Positions 1-8,500 are shown, numbered from the stretch's first letter. The stretch: DNA of 64,000 nucleotides from Paenarthrobacter sp. A20 (GCF_024168825.1 NZ_JALJWH010000001.1:4650001-4714000); one strand, 5' to 3'. The notes: generated by a model from the sequence alone, not told the origin. Made by a program: numbers and translations.

Positions 1-223
1 CCGTGTGAAGCTCGCTTTGGAAATCGCCATCGACGAGGTCGTGAACGAGCCCGGCTGCATCCGGTACGAGCTGACCGAGGCCACCGAAGAGAAGCTGGTC
101 CTGACCGAGCGTTGGGAATCAGAGGAACTCCTCGAGAAGCACTCCAAGGGTATTGCCGTCCAGGACCTGAACGAGTCCCTCAGCGCGCTTCTTGCCGAGC
201 CCGTCACGCTCGAACGGCTCTAG
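1..223 (+). CDS. ABM-domain monooxygenase, C-terminal part
   Basis: The reading frame is open to the left edge, so the gene is probably truncated. The visible 73 codons resemble the C-terminal two thirds of small antibiotic-biosynthesis-monooxygenase (ABM, YgiN-like) proteins: a segment reading EPGCIRYEL followed by a strand ending in ERW and then a helix with KHS. Family members are about 95-105 residues, so roughly 25-30 residues would lie outside. These cofactor-free ferredoxin-like dimers oxidise quinols or other aromatics, or act as stress proteins; the substrate cannot be read here. A GTG at position 5 could be an internal start, but it would remove the first beta strand. The frame ends just before a strong convergent hairpin. 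Confidence 0.6.
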   Translation, partial: RVKLALEIAIDEVVNEPGCIRYELTEATEEKLVLTERWESEELLEKHSKGIAVQDLNESLSALLAEPVTLERL

Positions 224-281
224 CCTCTTCCCGCTTCAGCCCGGCGACATCGCCGGAAAGCTGCGATGACGCTCTTAACGC

Positions 282-316
282 AACGAGGTCGCCGGAATTC
301 TCCGGCGACCTCGTTT
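282..316. terminator. bidirectional hairpin terminator
   Basis: A perfect 15-bp stem (arms 282-296 and 301-315) with a 4-nt AATT-like loop lies between two convergent genes. Short T stretches flank the stem on the plus side. It probably terminates both the monooxygenase and the thioredoxin transcripts. Confidence 0.75.
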
Positions 317-357
317 GCTTCCAGCGGCTTCGGTGTTTCAAGCAGCCGGGCTGGTCT

Positions 358-735
358 TTAGTTTTCCTGGGCCTCGGCGCGCGCCTTGGCAACGTGGGCG
401 TGGACTTCTTCCATGTCCAGTCCCTTCACGGCCTCGATGACCTGCTCAAGCTGCGGGCCGTTGAGGGCGCCCGGCTGCGAGAAGACCAGGACCTTTTCAC
501 GGAAAGCCATCAGCGTGGGGATGGAGGTAATCCCGGCCTCGGCAGCGAGCTGCTGCTCGGCCTCGGTGTCCACCTTCGCGAACACGACGTCAGTGTGCTT
601 CTCCGATGCAGCCCCGTACGTGGGGGCAAACTGGCGGCAGGGGCTGCACCAGGCAGCCCAAAAATCCACCAGGACAATGTCGTTGTCCTCGATAGTCGAT
701 GCGAACTGTTCTCCAGTGATGTCAACTGTAGCCAT
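358..735 (-). CDS. thioredoxin family protein
   Basis: A 125-residue cytoplasmic thioredoxin-fold protein. The redox motif WCSPC lies near residue 29 within VDFWAAWCSPCRQF, and the cis-proline loop ITSIPT is present, so a dithiol reductase function is likely. The first position of the CxxC pair spacer is Ser rather than the usual Gly, which can shift redox potential. The C-terminus carries an extra helical tail of about 20 residues rich in Ala, Glu and His. I chose the ATG at 735 because the protein then begins at the first beta strand; an in-frame ATG at 756 adds only seven unlikely residues. It is a single-gene unit between two convergent or spaced neighbours. Confidence 0.9.
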   Translation of the reverse strand: MATVDITGEQFASTIEDNDIVLVDFWAAWCSPCRQFAPTYGAASEKHTDVVFAKVDTEAEQQLAAEAGITSIPTLMAFREKVLVFSQPGALNGPQLEQVIEAVKGLDMEEVHAHVAKARAEAQEN

Positions 736-816
736 GGTTCCACGGTACGCGACCATGCCTGCTAAGTCCCGTGGAGGCGTGGCCTGTTCGCTTCACGCGT
801 TACCGGGAATAAACAG

Positions 817-2679
817 CTACTTGCCCAGGACGTACTTAATCGCGGATGCGTAGAGCGGCGCCACCTTGTTGTGGCCCGTCTGGTTCATATGGGCGCCATC
901 GAGGTAGTCGCCGGCTGCCCCGGCAATGGTTGCGGTGCCGGACATCGAGATGCGCGGCCAACCACGGAGGGCCGCTTCGCGGGTCACGAGCCCGTCCACC
1001 CAACGGCGTTGGGCGTGGCTGGCATCGTAGCGGGAAAGGACGCCGTTGATCAGGATGGTGCTGCGGGGATACTTGCGGCGCAGCTCGTCCCAGAGCCGGT
1101 TCGCCTGCGAGAGGATGGCCGCGTCCGTCGCGCCGATCCTGGCATCGTTGCCGCCCAGGGTCACCACCACCAGGCCCGGATTTCCCTGCGGCAGGAGGAT
1201 ACGGTCCTGCGCCAGCGCATCAGTCGCGGAGCCACCACCGACGGCGGGACTTCCGGAAACATAGCCGATCCCGCCGATGCTGCGAACTACTTGGCGCGGG
1301 TAGCCGGCCGCCCGGGCGCCTTGCTCGCCCCACGAGTCCATGTCCAGCTGTGAGTCGCCAAGGAAAACCGCTGTGGATGCGTCAACGGCCTCGGCCGAGT
1401 AGAGCTCCCCGGTGGCATCGCTCCAGATGGTTTCCAACTTCTGGAAGGCCACGTGGGCGCCCCTGCCATCCGTCCAGGTGTCTTTTACCGGCCAACCGAA
1501 TTCACCCGGGGTGATGGACCAGACTTTGTAGGTGGGGTGGCCAACAATCCGTGCGCCCGTGGCCGGGCCCCACACCAGCCAGCCGTTGGCGAACTGCTGA
1601 ACGAGTCCACCGGCCCGCGGAAGCTTGTCAGTGAGGGGAAGACCCAACTGACCGGCCGCTCCGCCCAGCGAGTTGTAGCGGTTATGAACATCCCCATGGG
1701 TGGTGGAGTGCGCACCCGTTGCCGCCGACCAGTAGACCGTACCGCCTTGGAAGAGCTGGTAGACGAAGTTGTTTTGCCTGACTTCCTCTCCCACTGGATA
1801 CCCGAGGGCACCGTTTTGGCCTCCCGTGGATGACCAGTAGCTTCGGATGGCCCCGGTCAGGGCCTTGGCGCCAGTGGCCGGTGACCAGATGATGGTTCCG
1901 CGCTGGTATTCCTGGGACGAGCCTCCGCTCTTCAGGCCCAAAGCTTCGTCTGTGGCCGGGTATCCCAGCTCGCCTTCCTCCATTCCGGCCCGCCGCCAGC
2001 GTTCACGGATGGCACCCATGGATGGATGGGCACCAGTGGCCGGTGACCACACCACAAAGCCGCGTTCGAAGGCTTGCCACGCGCCGCCGTCGCGCAGTCC
2101 GGTGCTTTCCCCTGTGACCGGGTAGCCGAGGAAGCCACCTTCGAAGCCGCTGCGGCCCCAAGCCAGATGGATGGATCCGCCAGTACGCTGGGCGCCTGTG
2201 GCCGGTGAGTATGTGATGGTCCCGCGCTCAAATGACTGCTTGGAACCGCCGTTGCGGAGCCCGCTTGCCGTATCGGTGGCGGGATAGCCGTGGAAGCCGG
2301 CCGGGCCGTCGGCGCCCCACCACGATGTGCGGACAGGTCCGTTGACCACCACGCGTGCTCCCGTGCGTGCCGACCAGGCGATGTCGCCACCCGCGAATCG
2401 TTGGACGCAGCCGGCGTTGCTTCCACTTCCTGAGCATTCCTCGGCCCCAGTGGGGCGGAGCAGCACGCTTCGTGCCCACGCGCTGGTGTTGTAGAGGTGT
2501 CCGATGGCGCCCGTGAGGGCCGGGGTTGAAGCCTGGACTGTGGTGGAAGCCGCATCCGGGACCGCGAACGTTTGGGTTGGCAACGCCGCCCCCAGGGTGC
2601 CCGGAACCAGGAGCGCCACCGCCATCGAGCCCAGGAACCAACGCCGCACGGGCCCCATCGCCGTCTTGGTAAAACCCAC
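817..2679 (-). CDS. secreted LGFP-repeat protein with SGNH hydrolase domain
   Basis: About 620 residues. A signal peptide (MGPVRRWFLGSMAVALLVPG core) is followed by about seven tandem LGFP repeats, recognisable by LGYPxTxE-type motifs alternating with FERGxIxWSPATGA, between roughly residues 60 and 400. These repeats occur in mycolata and related actinobacterial cell-envelope proteins. The C-terminal third is an SGNH/GDSL-like esterase: block I VFLGDSQLD, a GGNDAR block and a late DGAHMNQTGHN block carrying the Asp/His pair. I infer a wall-bound esterase that may act on acylated envelope glycans. GTG 2679 follows a GGGGGT stretch; ATG 2658 would also keep the signal peptide. Confidence 0.85.
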   Translation of the reverse strand: MGFTKTAMGPVRRWFLGSMAVALLVPGTLGAALPTQTFAVPDAASTTVQASTPALTGAIGHLYNTSAWARSVLLRPTGAEECSGSGSNAGCVQRFAGGDIAWSARTGARVVVNGPVRTSWWGADGPAGFHGYPATDTASGLRNGGSKQSFERGTITYSPATGAQRTGGSIHLAWGRSGFEGGFLGYPVTGESTGLRDGGAWQAFERGFVVWSPATGAHPSMGAIRERWRRAGMEEGELGYPATDEALGLKSGGSSQEYQRGTIIWSPATGAKALTGAIRSYWSSTGGQNGALGYPVGEEVRQNNFVYQLFQGGTVYWSAATGAHSTTHGDVHNRYNSLGGAAGQLGLPLTDKLPRAGGLVQQFANGWLVWGPATGARIVGHPTYKVWSITPGEFGWPVKDTWTDGRGAHVAFQKLETIWSDATGELYSAEAVDASTAVFLGDSQLDMDSWGEQGARAAGYPRQVVRSIGGIGYVSGSPAVGGGSATDALAQDRILLPQGNPGLVVVTLGGNDARIGATDAAILSQANRLWDELRRKYPRSTILINGVLSRYDASHAQRRWVDGLVTREAALRGWPRISMSGTATIAGAAGDYLDGAHMNQTGHNKVAPLYASAIKYVLGK

Positions 2680-2804
2680 TTCGCCAACCCCCAAACTGCT
2701 GCCACATCAAAACACTGAGGCAAGTATCTGCGACGCCGGCAGTCCCAACACCGGCGACGCAGCCAATGGTGCCACATCGTTATGTCGCTGCCTCTTGATC
2801 AGCA

Positions 2805-2840
2805 TTGAACAACTGTTTAGTCTTTGAAACATGCGTTCAA
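2805..2840. promoter_or_regulatory. candidate TetR operator over the start codon
   Basis: An imperfect 36-bp inverted repeat with TTGAAC and GTTCAA ends and inner GTTT/AAAC arms. It overlaps the ATG of the TetR gene at 2831. This position suits autorepression by the downstream regulator; no binding evidence is available from sequence alone. Confidence 0.45.
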
Positions 2841-3508
2841 ACGCTGAGGATTTCACCACACGGGCCCGCATCCGCGACGCCGCCATCGGACTTTTCGGCC
2901 GCGACGGATTCTCCCGCGCCACAGTGCGCGCAGTCGCCTCGGCGGCCGGCGTCAGCCCAGGTTTGGTCATCCACCATTTCGGCAGCAAGGCAGGGCTCCG
3001 CGAGGCCTGCGACCAGCACGTCCTCGCGCAAACAGCCACACAGGGCCGCGAGAAGGCGGACCCCATGTCCACCCGTCTGCTGATCCAGGACTATCTGAAC
3101 CACCCTGACCAATATGCCCACGAGATCGCCTACATCCGACGCTCCCTGGGCGACGAATCCGACGCCGGCGACGCCTTCTTCGACGCCGTTGTGAAACAGA
3201 CCCAGGACATCATCCATGCCGGGATCGAAGCCGGCACTATACGGAATTTCCACGATACCCACTCCACTGCCGTCGTCATCGCGTCCAACAGTCTTTCGAT
3301 GCTCATGCTGGGCAGGCACCTTTCGAGGACTTTGGGGGCCGTGGCTCCGGAGCCGAACGGCATCGGACCTGAGCTGCTGCGGCAACTGACATTGCCTGCC
3401 TTGGAGATTTACACCCACGGTTTCTACACGGACTCGCGGTTCCTGGATGCGGCCCGCGATGCCTTGGAGCAAGACACCACCAACCACGGAAGGGAGCATG
3501 CCCCGTGA
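2831..3508 (+). CDS. TetR family transcriptional regulator
   Basis: A 225-residue TetR-type regulator. The N-terminal helix-turn-helix lies at about residues 11-57 (IRDAAIGLFGRDGFSRATV then GVSPGLVIHHFGSKAGL), followed by an unassigned ligand-binding domain. Its stop codon overlaps the GTG of the next gene (GTGA), so it heads an operon with an ABC-2 exporter. Local repressors of this arrangement usually respond to an exporter substrate such as a drug or lipid. A palindrome across its own start codon suggests autoregulation. The inducer is unknown. Confidence 0.9.
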   Translation: MRSNAEDFTTRARIRDAAIGLFGRDGFSRATVRAVASAAGVSPGLVIHHFGSKAGLREACDQHVLAQTATQGREKADPMSTRLLIQDYLNHPDQYAHEIAYIRRSLGDESDAGDAFFDAVVKQTQDIIHAGIEAGTIRNFHDTHSTAVVIASNSLSMLMLGRHLSRTLGAVAPEPNGIGPELLRQLTLPALEIYTHGFYTDSRFLDAARDALEQDTTNHGREHAP

Positions 3509-4497
3509 CCCAGGCAATCGTCGTCGAGGGGTTACACAAGAGGTTCGGTCCCCGCGAGGTCCTGCACGGCCTGGATTTTGCCGTGGAGCCCGGGACTGTG
3601 TTCGGCGTCATCGGACCGAACGGAGCCGGCAAGACCACCACTATGCGGTGCTTGCTGGACATCATCCGGCCGAGTTCGGGTTCCATCTCGGTCCTCGGAC
3701 AGGATCCGCGTCGTGCCGGCACGGCACTCCGCCGCAGGATCGGCTACCTTCCCGGTGAACTGCATTTGGAGAACCGCACCACGGGACGCCGCATGCTGGA
3801 GCACTTCGCCGCCATCAGCGGCCCCGTGAACCCTCACCACGTCAACGACCTCGCTGACCGCCTGAACCTGGATCTGGACCGCCAGACCCGGAAACTCTCC
3901 AAAGGCAACAAACAGAAGCTGGGTTTGCTGCAGGCCTTCATGCACCAACCCGAACTCCTGGTCCTCGATGAACCAACCAGCGGCCTGGACCCCCTCGTCC
4001 AGCAGGTTTTTCATGCCATGGTCCGCGAGGCCGTGGATGGCGGCGCTACCGTCTTCCTCAGTTCGCATGTCCTGAGCGAAGTCCAGCAGGCAGCTGACGC
4101 AGTCGCCATCCTCCGCGACGGCGAAATCGTCACCGTCTCCACGGTGGAAGCCCTGAGGATGGCGGCCGTCCGGCAGCTCCGGTTCAACAGCACCGGCACC
4201 GCAGCGAACGACGTCGGAGCGCTGCTGGCCCGGGTGCCAGGCGTCGCCAATGTTGCGGTGCGGGAGCTCCCTGCCGACGGCCACGCCACCGGAACAGTGA
4301 CGGCTACGGCAACCCTTTCCGGGGACGTCCAGCCCCTGGTCCAGGAGTTGGCACGGCTGAACCTGACGGACCTGGTCCTCGAAGAACCGGACCTGGAAGA
4401 AGCTGTGCTGACGCTGTACACAGGGTCTTCCCCGGGTACCGACAACGGCCACAGCAACAGCAGAGGAATTCGAACCGAAGGAGCACATCATGCCTAG
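3505..4497 (+). CDS. ABC transporter ATP-binding protein (ABC-2 exporter)
   Basis: A 330-residue nucleotide-binding subunit. Walker A GPNGAGKT is at residues 37-44, the signature region reads LSKGNKQKLGL, Walker B is LLVLDEPTSGLDP, and the H-loop is SSHVL. The C-terminal 90 residues form the extra domain seen in drug- and antibiotic-export ATPases of the DrrA/CcmA class. It begins with GTG inside the TetR stop and overlaps the permease gene by 8 nt, so the three genes are translationally coupled. It probably powers export of a hydrophobic compound through the permease; the substrate is unknown. Confidence 0.93.
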   Translation: MTQAIVVEGLHKRFGPREVLHGLDFAVEPGTVFGVIGPNGAGKTTTMRCLLDIIRPSSGSISVLGQDPRRAGTALRRRIGYLPGELHLENRTTGRRMLEHFAAISGPVNPHHVNDLADRLNLDLDRQTRKLSKGNKQKLGLLQAFMHQPELLVLDEPTSGLDPLVQQVFHAMVREAVDGGATVFLSSHVLSEVQQAADAVAILRDGEIVTVSTVEALRMAAVRQLRFNSTGTAANDVGALLARVPGVANVAVRELPADGHATGTVTATATLSGDVQPLVQELARLNLTDLVLEEPDLEEAVLTLYTGSSPGTDNGHSNSRGIRTEGAHHA

Positions 4498-5290
4498 GTT
4501 CCTGCCCCTCTTTACCAAAGCGCTTACCGACTCGTGGCGCTCCACCCTTGCCTGGGCCTTGGGGCTGACGGCCGCGATCATGTTGTACTTGCCGTTGTAT
4601 CCGTCCATCGGCGGAAATTCGCAAATGCAGGACTTGATCAATGCCCTCCCGCCGGAGATGACCAAGGCACTGAACTACGACCAAATCGCCACAGGTCCCG
4701 GCTACACCCAGGCAACACTGTTCGGACTGGTCGGGTTCCTGCTGATGTCCATGGCCTCTGTCGGCTGGGGTGCCTCAGCCGTAGGCGGGGACGAAGAATC
4801 CGGATTGCTGGAACTGACCCTCGCGCACAGCGTCACCCGCGTGCAGGTGGTGCTGGAGCGCGCCCTCGCAATCCTGGTGCGAATCGCGTTCCTGTCAGTC
4901 CTTGTCTTCCTGTTGGTCCTGGCCCTGAACCGGCCCTCCGAACTGAGTATCGACGTCGGACATCTCGCCGGAGCGGCGCTGCTGTTTGCCGCGCTTGCCC
5001 TCCTCAGCGGAACCGCAGCTCTCTGTGCCGGGGCTCTGACCGGACGGAAGATTTACGCGATTGCCGCAGGTGCAGCCGTCGCTGTCCTCGGTTACGTGTT
5101 CAACGCGGTAGGGAGGCAAAGTCCCGACGTCGAATGGCTGCTGAACCTCTCGCCCTACCACTGGGCGTACGGGAACTCCCCGGTGGCCAATGGTGCTGAC
5201 TGGGGCGCCGTCGCCGGGCTGCTCGGCATCTCGGCGGCCCTCATCACGCTGGGTGCTGTGGCACTGCAGCGACGCGATGTGGGTGTCTAG
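4490..5290 (+). CDS. ABC-2 type permease subunit
   Basis: A 266-residue integral membrane protein with about six hydrophobic segments, beginning at LAWALGLTAAIMLYLPLY and ending with GLLGISAALITLGAVALQ. A cytoplasmic stretch GGDEESGLLELTLAHSVTR matches the conserved elbow of ABC-2 exporter permeases. It is the partner of the ATPase immediately upstream. Its TAG stop lies within a CTAG shared with the convergent thioesterase stop, so the two transcription units end on each other with no intergenic space. Confidence 0.88.
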   Translation: MPRFLPLFTKALTDSWRSTLAWALGLTAAIMLYLPLYPSIGGNSQMQDLINALPPEMTKALNYDQIATGPGYTQATLFGLVGFLLMSMASVGWGASAVGGDEESGLLELTLAHSVTRVQVVLERALAILVRIAFLSVLVFLLVLALNRPSELSIDVGHLAGAALLFAALALLSGTAALCAGALTGRKIYAIAAGAAVAVLGYVFNAVGRQSPDVEWLLNLSPYHWAYGNSPVANGADWGAVAGLLGISAALITLGAVALQRRDVGV

Positions 5291-5841
5291 CTCCAGACGT
5301 GCGGGGCGGGCCGGCGTGCTCCGGGCAGTGCATTGTTTTCACGCCATTCGTGGATCCATTCAGGCAGTTCCAGATCTGCGGGAGGTGCTCCGAACTCGGC
5401 GATGATTTCTTCCTGCGTGACCGGCCTGCCCTTGGTCACCAAGCGTGTGGCAATGTGAGCGCGGGCGTAGATTTCGCCTTTCACCACCATCCGCTGTTCA
5501 AAGTAGATGGCCTTGGTGTCCAGGCCGATGATGCGGGTTTCGATGGTGTAGCGCTGCCAGAGCTGGAGGGACTTGCGAAAAGCGATGGTTTCGCCGGCAG
5601 CAACCGGACTCCACCCTTTCTTACGCATCTTGGTCCAGATGCCGCTACGGACCATGAGATCGAAACGGCCAAGATCCATCAGCGAGAAATACATGCCGTT
5701 GTTGACATGCATTGCGATGTCGATATCCGTGGGGAGCACCTTCAATGGCAGTGAGGATTCTTCCCAGACACCCAGCGGCGACCGCTTGGACGAAGTGAAC
5801 AGCAGCATGAGGGTACGAAGAAGCAGGTGCATGCCAGACAT
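5287..5841 (-). CDS. acyl-CoA thioesterase, hot-dog fold
   Basis: A 184-residue protein of the 4-hydroxybenzoyl-CoA thioesterase/Them6-like group. The motif TDIDIAMHVNNGMYFSLMD near residue 38 contains the Asp and His-Val-Asn-Asn positions typical of the active-site loop and helix. It probably hydrolyses acyl-CoA thioesters in the cytoplasm. The start ATG (5841) abuts a perfect palindrome, so regulation at the promoter/leader is likely. A second ATG three codons in (5832) is possible. It is convergent with the ABC exporter and overlaps its stop codon. Confidence 0.83.
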   Translation of the reverse strand: MSGMHLLLRTLMLLFTSSKRSPLGVWEESSLPLKVLPTDIDIAMHVNNGMYFSLMDLGRFDLMVRSGIWTKMRKKGWSPVAAGETIAFRKSLQLWQRYTIETRIIGLDTKAIYFEQRMVVKGEIYARAHIATRLVTKGRPVTQEEIIAEFGAPPADLELPEWIHEWRENNALPGARRPAPHVWS

Positions 5842-5857
5842 GTTACCCGCCGGTAAC
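5842..5857. promoter_or_regulatory. palindromic operator candidate upstream of thioesterase
   Basis: GTTACC-CGCC-GGTAAC is a perfect 6-4-6 inverted repeat directly touching the thioesterase start codon. TetR-type regulators of acyl-CoA metabolism often bind compact palindromes of this kind. The regulator itself is not in the immediate neighbourhood. Confidence 0.4.
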
Positions 5858-6009
5858 TTTCAGGGAAAGATGGCGACCACGTTGCGGACTGGACCCACGG
5901 CACAGCTCCTGTTTATGTCCAACGATTGCACTAACGTTTACCGCTGGTTCATCAAAGCCGTGCACAATATCTGAAACTCATCTTCACGGAATACACAAGG
6001 GGGACCCCT

Positions 6010-6231
6010 TTGAGCACGCTTCAGACCACCAGGCCGCAAGGCGACGTTTGGCCGGAACTCTCCCGCCACCAGAACGTGGTCCTCCAGGACGCCCGCGGCA
6101 ACCGCATCGAGGGAACCATCGATGGCATGACGAATGACCGCAGCACGCTGTGGATCCAGCTCAAAGGTGGCCTGGGCCGCCAACTGATCCACCACCTGGA
6201 TGGGTACTGGCTGGAGACGCCCGCCGCCTGA
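6010..6231 (+). CDS. small hypothetical protein (73 aa)
   Basis: A 73-residue protein starting at TTG after an AAGGGGG-type stretch. The sequence reads as a small beta-rich domain: QNVVLQDARGNRIEGTIDG followed by STLWIQLKGG and a YWLET end. I do not recognise a named family. The regular alternation of polar and hydrophobic residues and the codon bias support real coding. It lies 47 bp before the potassium channel gene and may be co-transcribed. No cysteine, signal peptide or membrane segment is present. Confidence 0.6.
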   Translation: MSTLQTTRPQGDVWPELSRHQNVVLQDARGNRIEGTIDGMTNDRSTLWIQLKGGLGRQLIHHLDGYWLETPAA

Positions 6232-6278
6232 TGGGGTTCATCCCGGGCGCAGGAGTCCCAGGTGGCTAGTATTCCCGT

Positions 6279-7070
6279 ATGACTCAAGCGCGATACCGGG
6301 ACCTGGTGGAATGGCCCCTCATGGCCACGGCCCTGATTTTCCTCACTGCCTATGCATGGCAGGTCATCGGCCGGGTGAACGGCGCCGATGCGGTGCCCTT
6401 CGAGATTGTCCTCTGGATTACGTGGGGCATCTTCGCGCTGGACTACTTCGTCAACCTCTGGCTCGCGGAAGACAGGATGCGGTGGTTCCTCTGGAACCTG
6501 CACGAACTCCTGATCGTGATACTCCCCTTCTTCCGGCCCCTGCGGCTGCTGCGCCTCGTCACTTTGCTGTCCGTTCTTCAGCGCACCGTAGGCGAAACCC
6601 TGCGCGGGCGGGTTGCCACCTACGTGGCAGGTGCAGCCGCGATGCTCATCCTCATCGGCGCACTGGCCGTCCTGGATGTCGAACAGAATGACCCCGGCGC
6701 CAAGATCGTCAACTTCGGCGACGCCGCCTGGTGGGCCGTCACCACCATCACCACCGTTGGCTACGGAGACCTGTATCCCGTGACTCCCATCGGGAGGATC
6801 GTGGCCGCGGCCCTCATGATGAGCGGCATCGCTGTGCTCGGTATTGTCACAGCATCCATCGCTTCCTGGCTGGTTCAACGGATTGAAGAGAACGCTGAGG
6901 GTGTGGCAGCGGCAGCCGAAGTGAAAGCCGCCGCAGCCGAAGAACCCGTTCGGGCAGAAATGGCTGACTTGGTGACCGAAATCGCGGCCCTGAGGATGGA
7001 GATCGCCGAGCTCCGGGAAGCCACGACGGTCAGGCAAACCACGGAATTCGGGCGGGAGCGTGAAGTCTAG
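6279..7070 (+). CDS. voltage-sensor-type potassium channel
   Basis: A 263-residue six-helix ion channel. S1-S4 occupy about residues 12-100, with S4 carrying spaced arginines (R86, R89, R92 in RPLRLLRLV). The pore loop contains the potassium selectivity filter TTVGYGD at residues 158-164. After S6 there is a charged Ala/Glu-rich segment and a C-terminal heptad-like stretch (ALRMEIAELREA) that probably forms a tetramerising coiled coil. It resembles KvAP/KvLm-type prokaryotic channels. It would conduct K+ across the plasma membrane, gated by voltage. There is no obvious partner gene apart from the small protein upstream. Confidence 0.92.
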   Translation: MTQARYRDLVEWPLMATALIFLTAYAWQVIGRVNGADAVPFEIVLWITWGIFALDYFVNLWLAEDRMRWFLWNLHELLIVILPFFRPLRLLRLVTLLSVLQRTVGETLRGRVATYVAGAAAMLILIGALAVLDVEQNDPGAKIVNFGDAAWWAVTTITTVGYGDLYPVTPIGRIVAAALMMSGIAVLGIVTASIASWLVQRIEENAEGVAAAAEVKAAAAEEPVRAEMADLVTEIAALRMEIAELREATTVRQTTEFGREREV

Positions 7071-7290
7071 GCTCGGCGTCCCGCTCGATCCCGTACCGTC
7101 ACCACCTACATTGAGGGCCCAGATGGCATGACACGCCCTGGATTGCGGCGAGTCGCCGGGTAAGTGCGATCAAAGTGGGTGGTGGCGGTACGGCTGGACC
7201 CACGCTCATTCGGTTCCCGCGCCGCGCACGGGCGAACAACTGCGGGATCCTCCGGCAGGACCCGGCGCCGGGAACTCGCTGGGCACACAA

Positions 7291-7323
7291 AAAATCCCCG
7301 GAACCAGTGGTTCCGGGGATTTT
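7291..7323 (-). terminator. intrinsic terminator of tRNA-Tyr
   Basis: A perfect 15-bp stem (arms 7291-7305 and 7309-7323) with an AGT-centred loop. Read on the minus strand it ends in a run of T residues and lies 8 nt beyond the tRNA 3' end. Confidence 0.85.
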
Positions 7324-7330
7324 CCTTGGG

Positions 7331-7412
7331 TGGCAGATGAGGGATTCGAACCCCCGTAGGCGTTGCCAGCTGATTTACAGTCAGCCCCCTTTGGCCGCTC
7401 GGGTAATCTGCC
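7331..7412 (-). tRNA. tRNA-Tyr (anticodon GUA)
   Basis: The minus strand folds as an 82-nt class II tRNA. The seven-base acceptor arms GGCAGAT/ATCTGCC pair exactly, the discriminator is A, the anticodon loop is CTGTAAA with anticodon GTA, a variable arm of the length expected for bacterial tRNA-Tyr is present, and the T loop reads GGTTCGAATCC. The 3' CCA is only partly encoded. An intrinsic terminator follows directly. Confidence 0.95.
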
Positions 7413-7540
7413 GAACTTCAAAAGAAGATCACTTCCGGAGACCGTTTCTTTTCGATCCGGTAACCGAAGGCAGAGACAACCTTACAGAAGTTTTTGCGAA
7501 GAATCTAATCGAGGGCAGACACCCGTGATTTCCGCGTATT

Positions 7541-7807
7541 TCAGGCTTCCCCGAGGATCCGGCCAGCCAGTTTCGCTTCGAACTTTTCGGCTTGCTCGGG
7601 AGTGATCTGGTTGAGCTGCACAGCCCGCAGCAGATCCGCATGCACTCCATCCATGCGGGAAGTGGCATCAGGGACCGGGCTCAGGACAATCGACGCTGCA
7701 ACCGCCGCTGCTGCCACTGCACTCGCCGCAGCAACCGCGGCCGTACCGATGGAGCCTGCTGCTGCAGAAGCGGATTTGCTGATGGACTGGACGGCCTTGC
7801 TGCTCAT
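7541..7807 (-). CDS. small Ala-rich membrane-anchored hypothetical protein
   Basis: An 88-residue protein. I chose ATG 7807, which has a good GGAGG ribosome site at 9 nt; a longer in-frame opening to 7918 lacks one. A short Ser/Lys start (MSSKAVQSISKSASAA) leads to a long Ala/Val stretch that could be one membrane helix. The C-terminal 35 residues are polar and helical (ITPEQAEKFEAKLAGRIL). I do not recognise a family. It stands alone between the tRNA and YajQ, in the opposite direction to YajQ. Confidence 0.6.
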   Translation of the reverse strand: MSSKAVQSISKSASAAAGSIGTAAVAAASAVAAAAVAASIVLSPVPDATSRMDGVHADLLRAVQLNQITPEQAEKFEAKLAGRILGEA

Positions 7808-7989
7808 GCTGATCCTCCGACGATGCGTTCTTCCAACTGGTACAACTCTCAACCCATACCCTCGGTTCCCACCCTGCATGTGCTGTGAGCGAACTGTGAA
7901 AGTGCTCCACGGCCCCAAGCCGCGGCTTCCGTACTAGGCTGGATGCCAGACCAACCCGCCCTCACAGGGCCCCCAACCTAAGGAGAGTC

Positions 7990-8481
7990 ATGGCAGGCGA
8001 ATCCACATTCGACGTCGTCAGCAAGGTAGACAAGCAAGAGGTCGCCAACGCGCTCAACCAGTCCCAGAAGGAAATCGCACAGCGATACGACTTCAAGGGC
8101 GTCGGCGCGGAGATCGACTTCAGCGGCGAAAAGATCCTCATGAAGGCCAACTCCGAGGACCGCGTCCTTGCTGTCCTGGATGTTTTCCAGTCCAAGCTGA
8201 TCAAGCGCGGCATCTCGCTGAAGTCCCTGGACCAGGGCGAGCCCTTCCCCTCCGGCAAGGAATTCCGCCTGGAGTGCACCATCAAGGAAGGCATTGCCCA
8301 GGACATCGCCAAGAAGATCAACAAGATCATCCGCGATGAAGCCCCCAAGTCCGTCAAGTCCCAGATCCAGGGCGACGAACTCCGCGTGACCTCCAAGTCC
8401 CGCGACGACCTTCAGGAGACCATGAACATCCTCAAGAAGTTCGAAGAGGCCGATCTCCAGTTCGTGAACTTCCGCAGCTAG
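7990..8481 (+). CDS. yajQ: YajQ family nucleotide-binding protein
   Basis: A 163-residue cytoplasmic protein matching the whole YajQ family, which has two ferredoxin-like domains. Family landmarks visible are STFDVVSKVDKQEVANAL at the N-terminus, RYDFKG near residue 37, the central EFRLECTIKEG and the C-terminal LQFVNFR. Some YajQ proteins bind cyclic di-GMP and influence transcription, and others bind tRNA or GTP; the ligand in actinobacteria is not settled. It starts at ATG 7990 after an AAGGAGAG ribosome site and is followed by a strong terminator, so it is monocistronic. Confidence 0.93.
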   Translation: MAGESTFDVVSKVDKQEVANALNQSQKEIAQRYDFKGVGAEIDFSGEKILMKANSEDRVLAVLDVFQSKLIKRGISLKSLDQGEPFPSGKEFRLECTIKEGIAQDIAKKINKIIRDEAPKSVKSQIQGDELRVTSKSRDDLQETMNILKKFEEADLQFVNFRS

Positions 8482-8500
8482 TCCCAGCACCGTCCGAAAG

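Noticed and set aside
7071..7290. Possible gene between the potassium channel and tRNA-Tyr
   Set aside because: Only short frames without ribosome site; nothing recognisable in the 220 bases.
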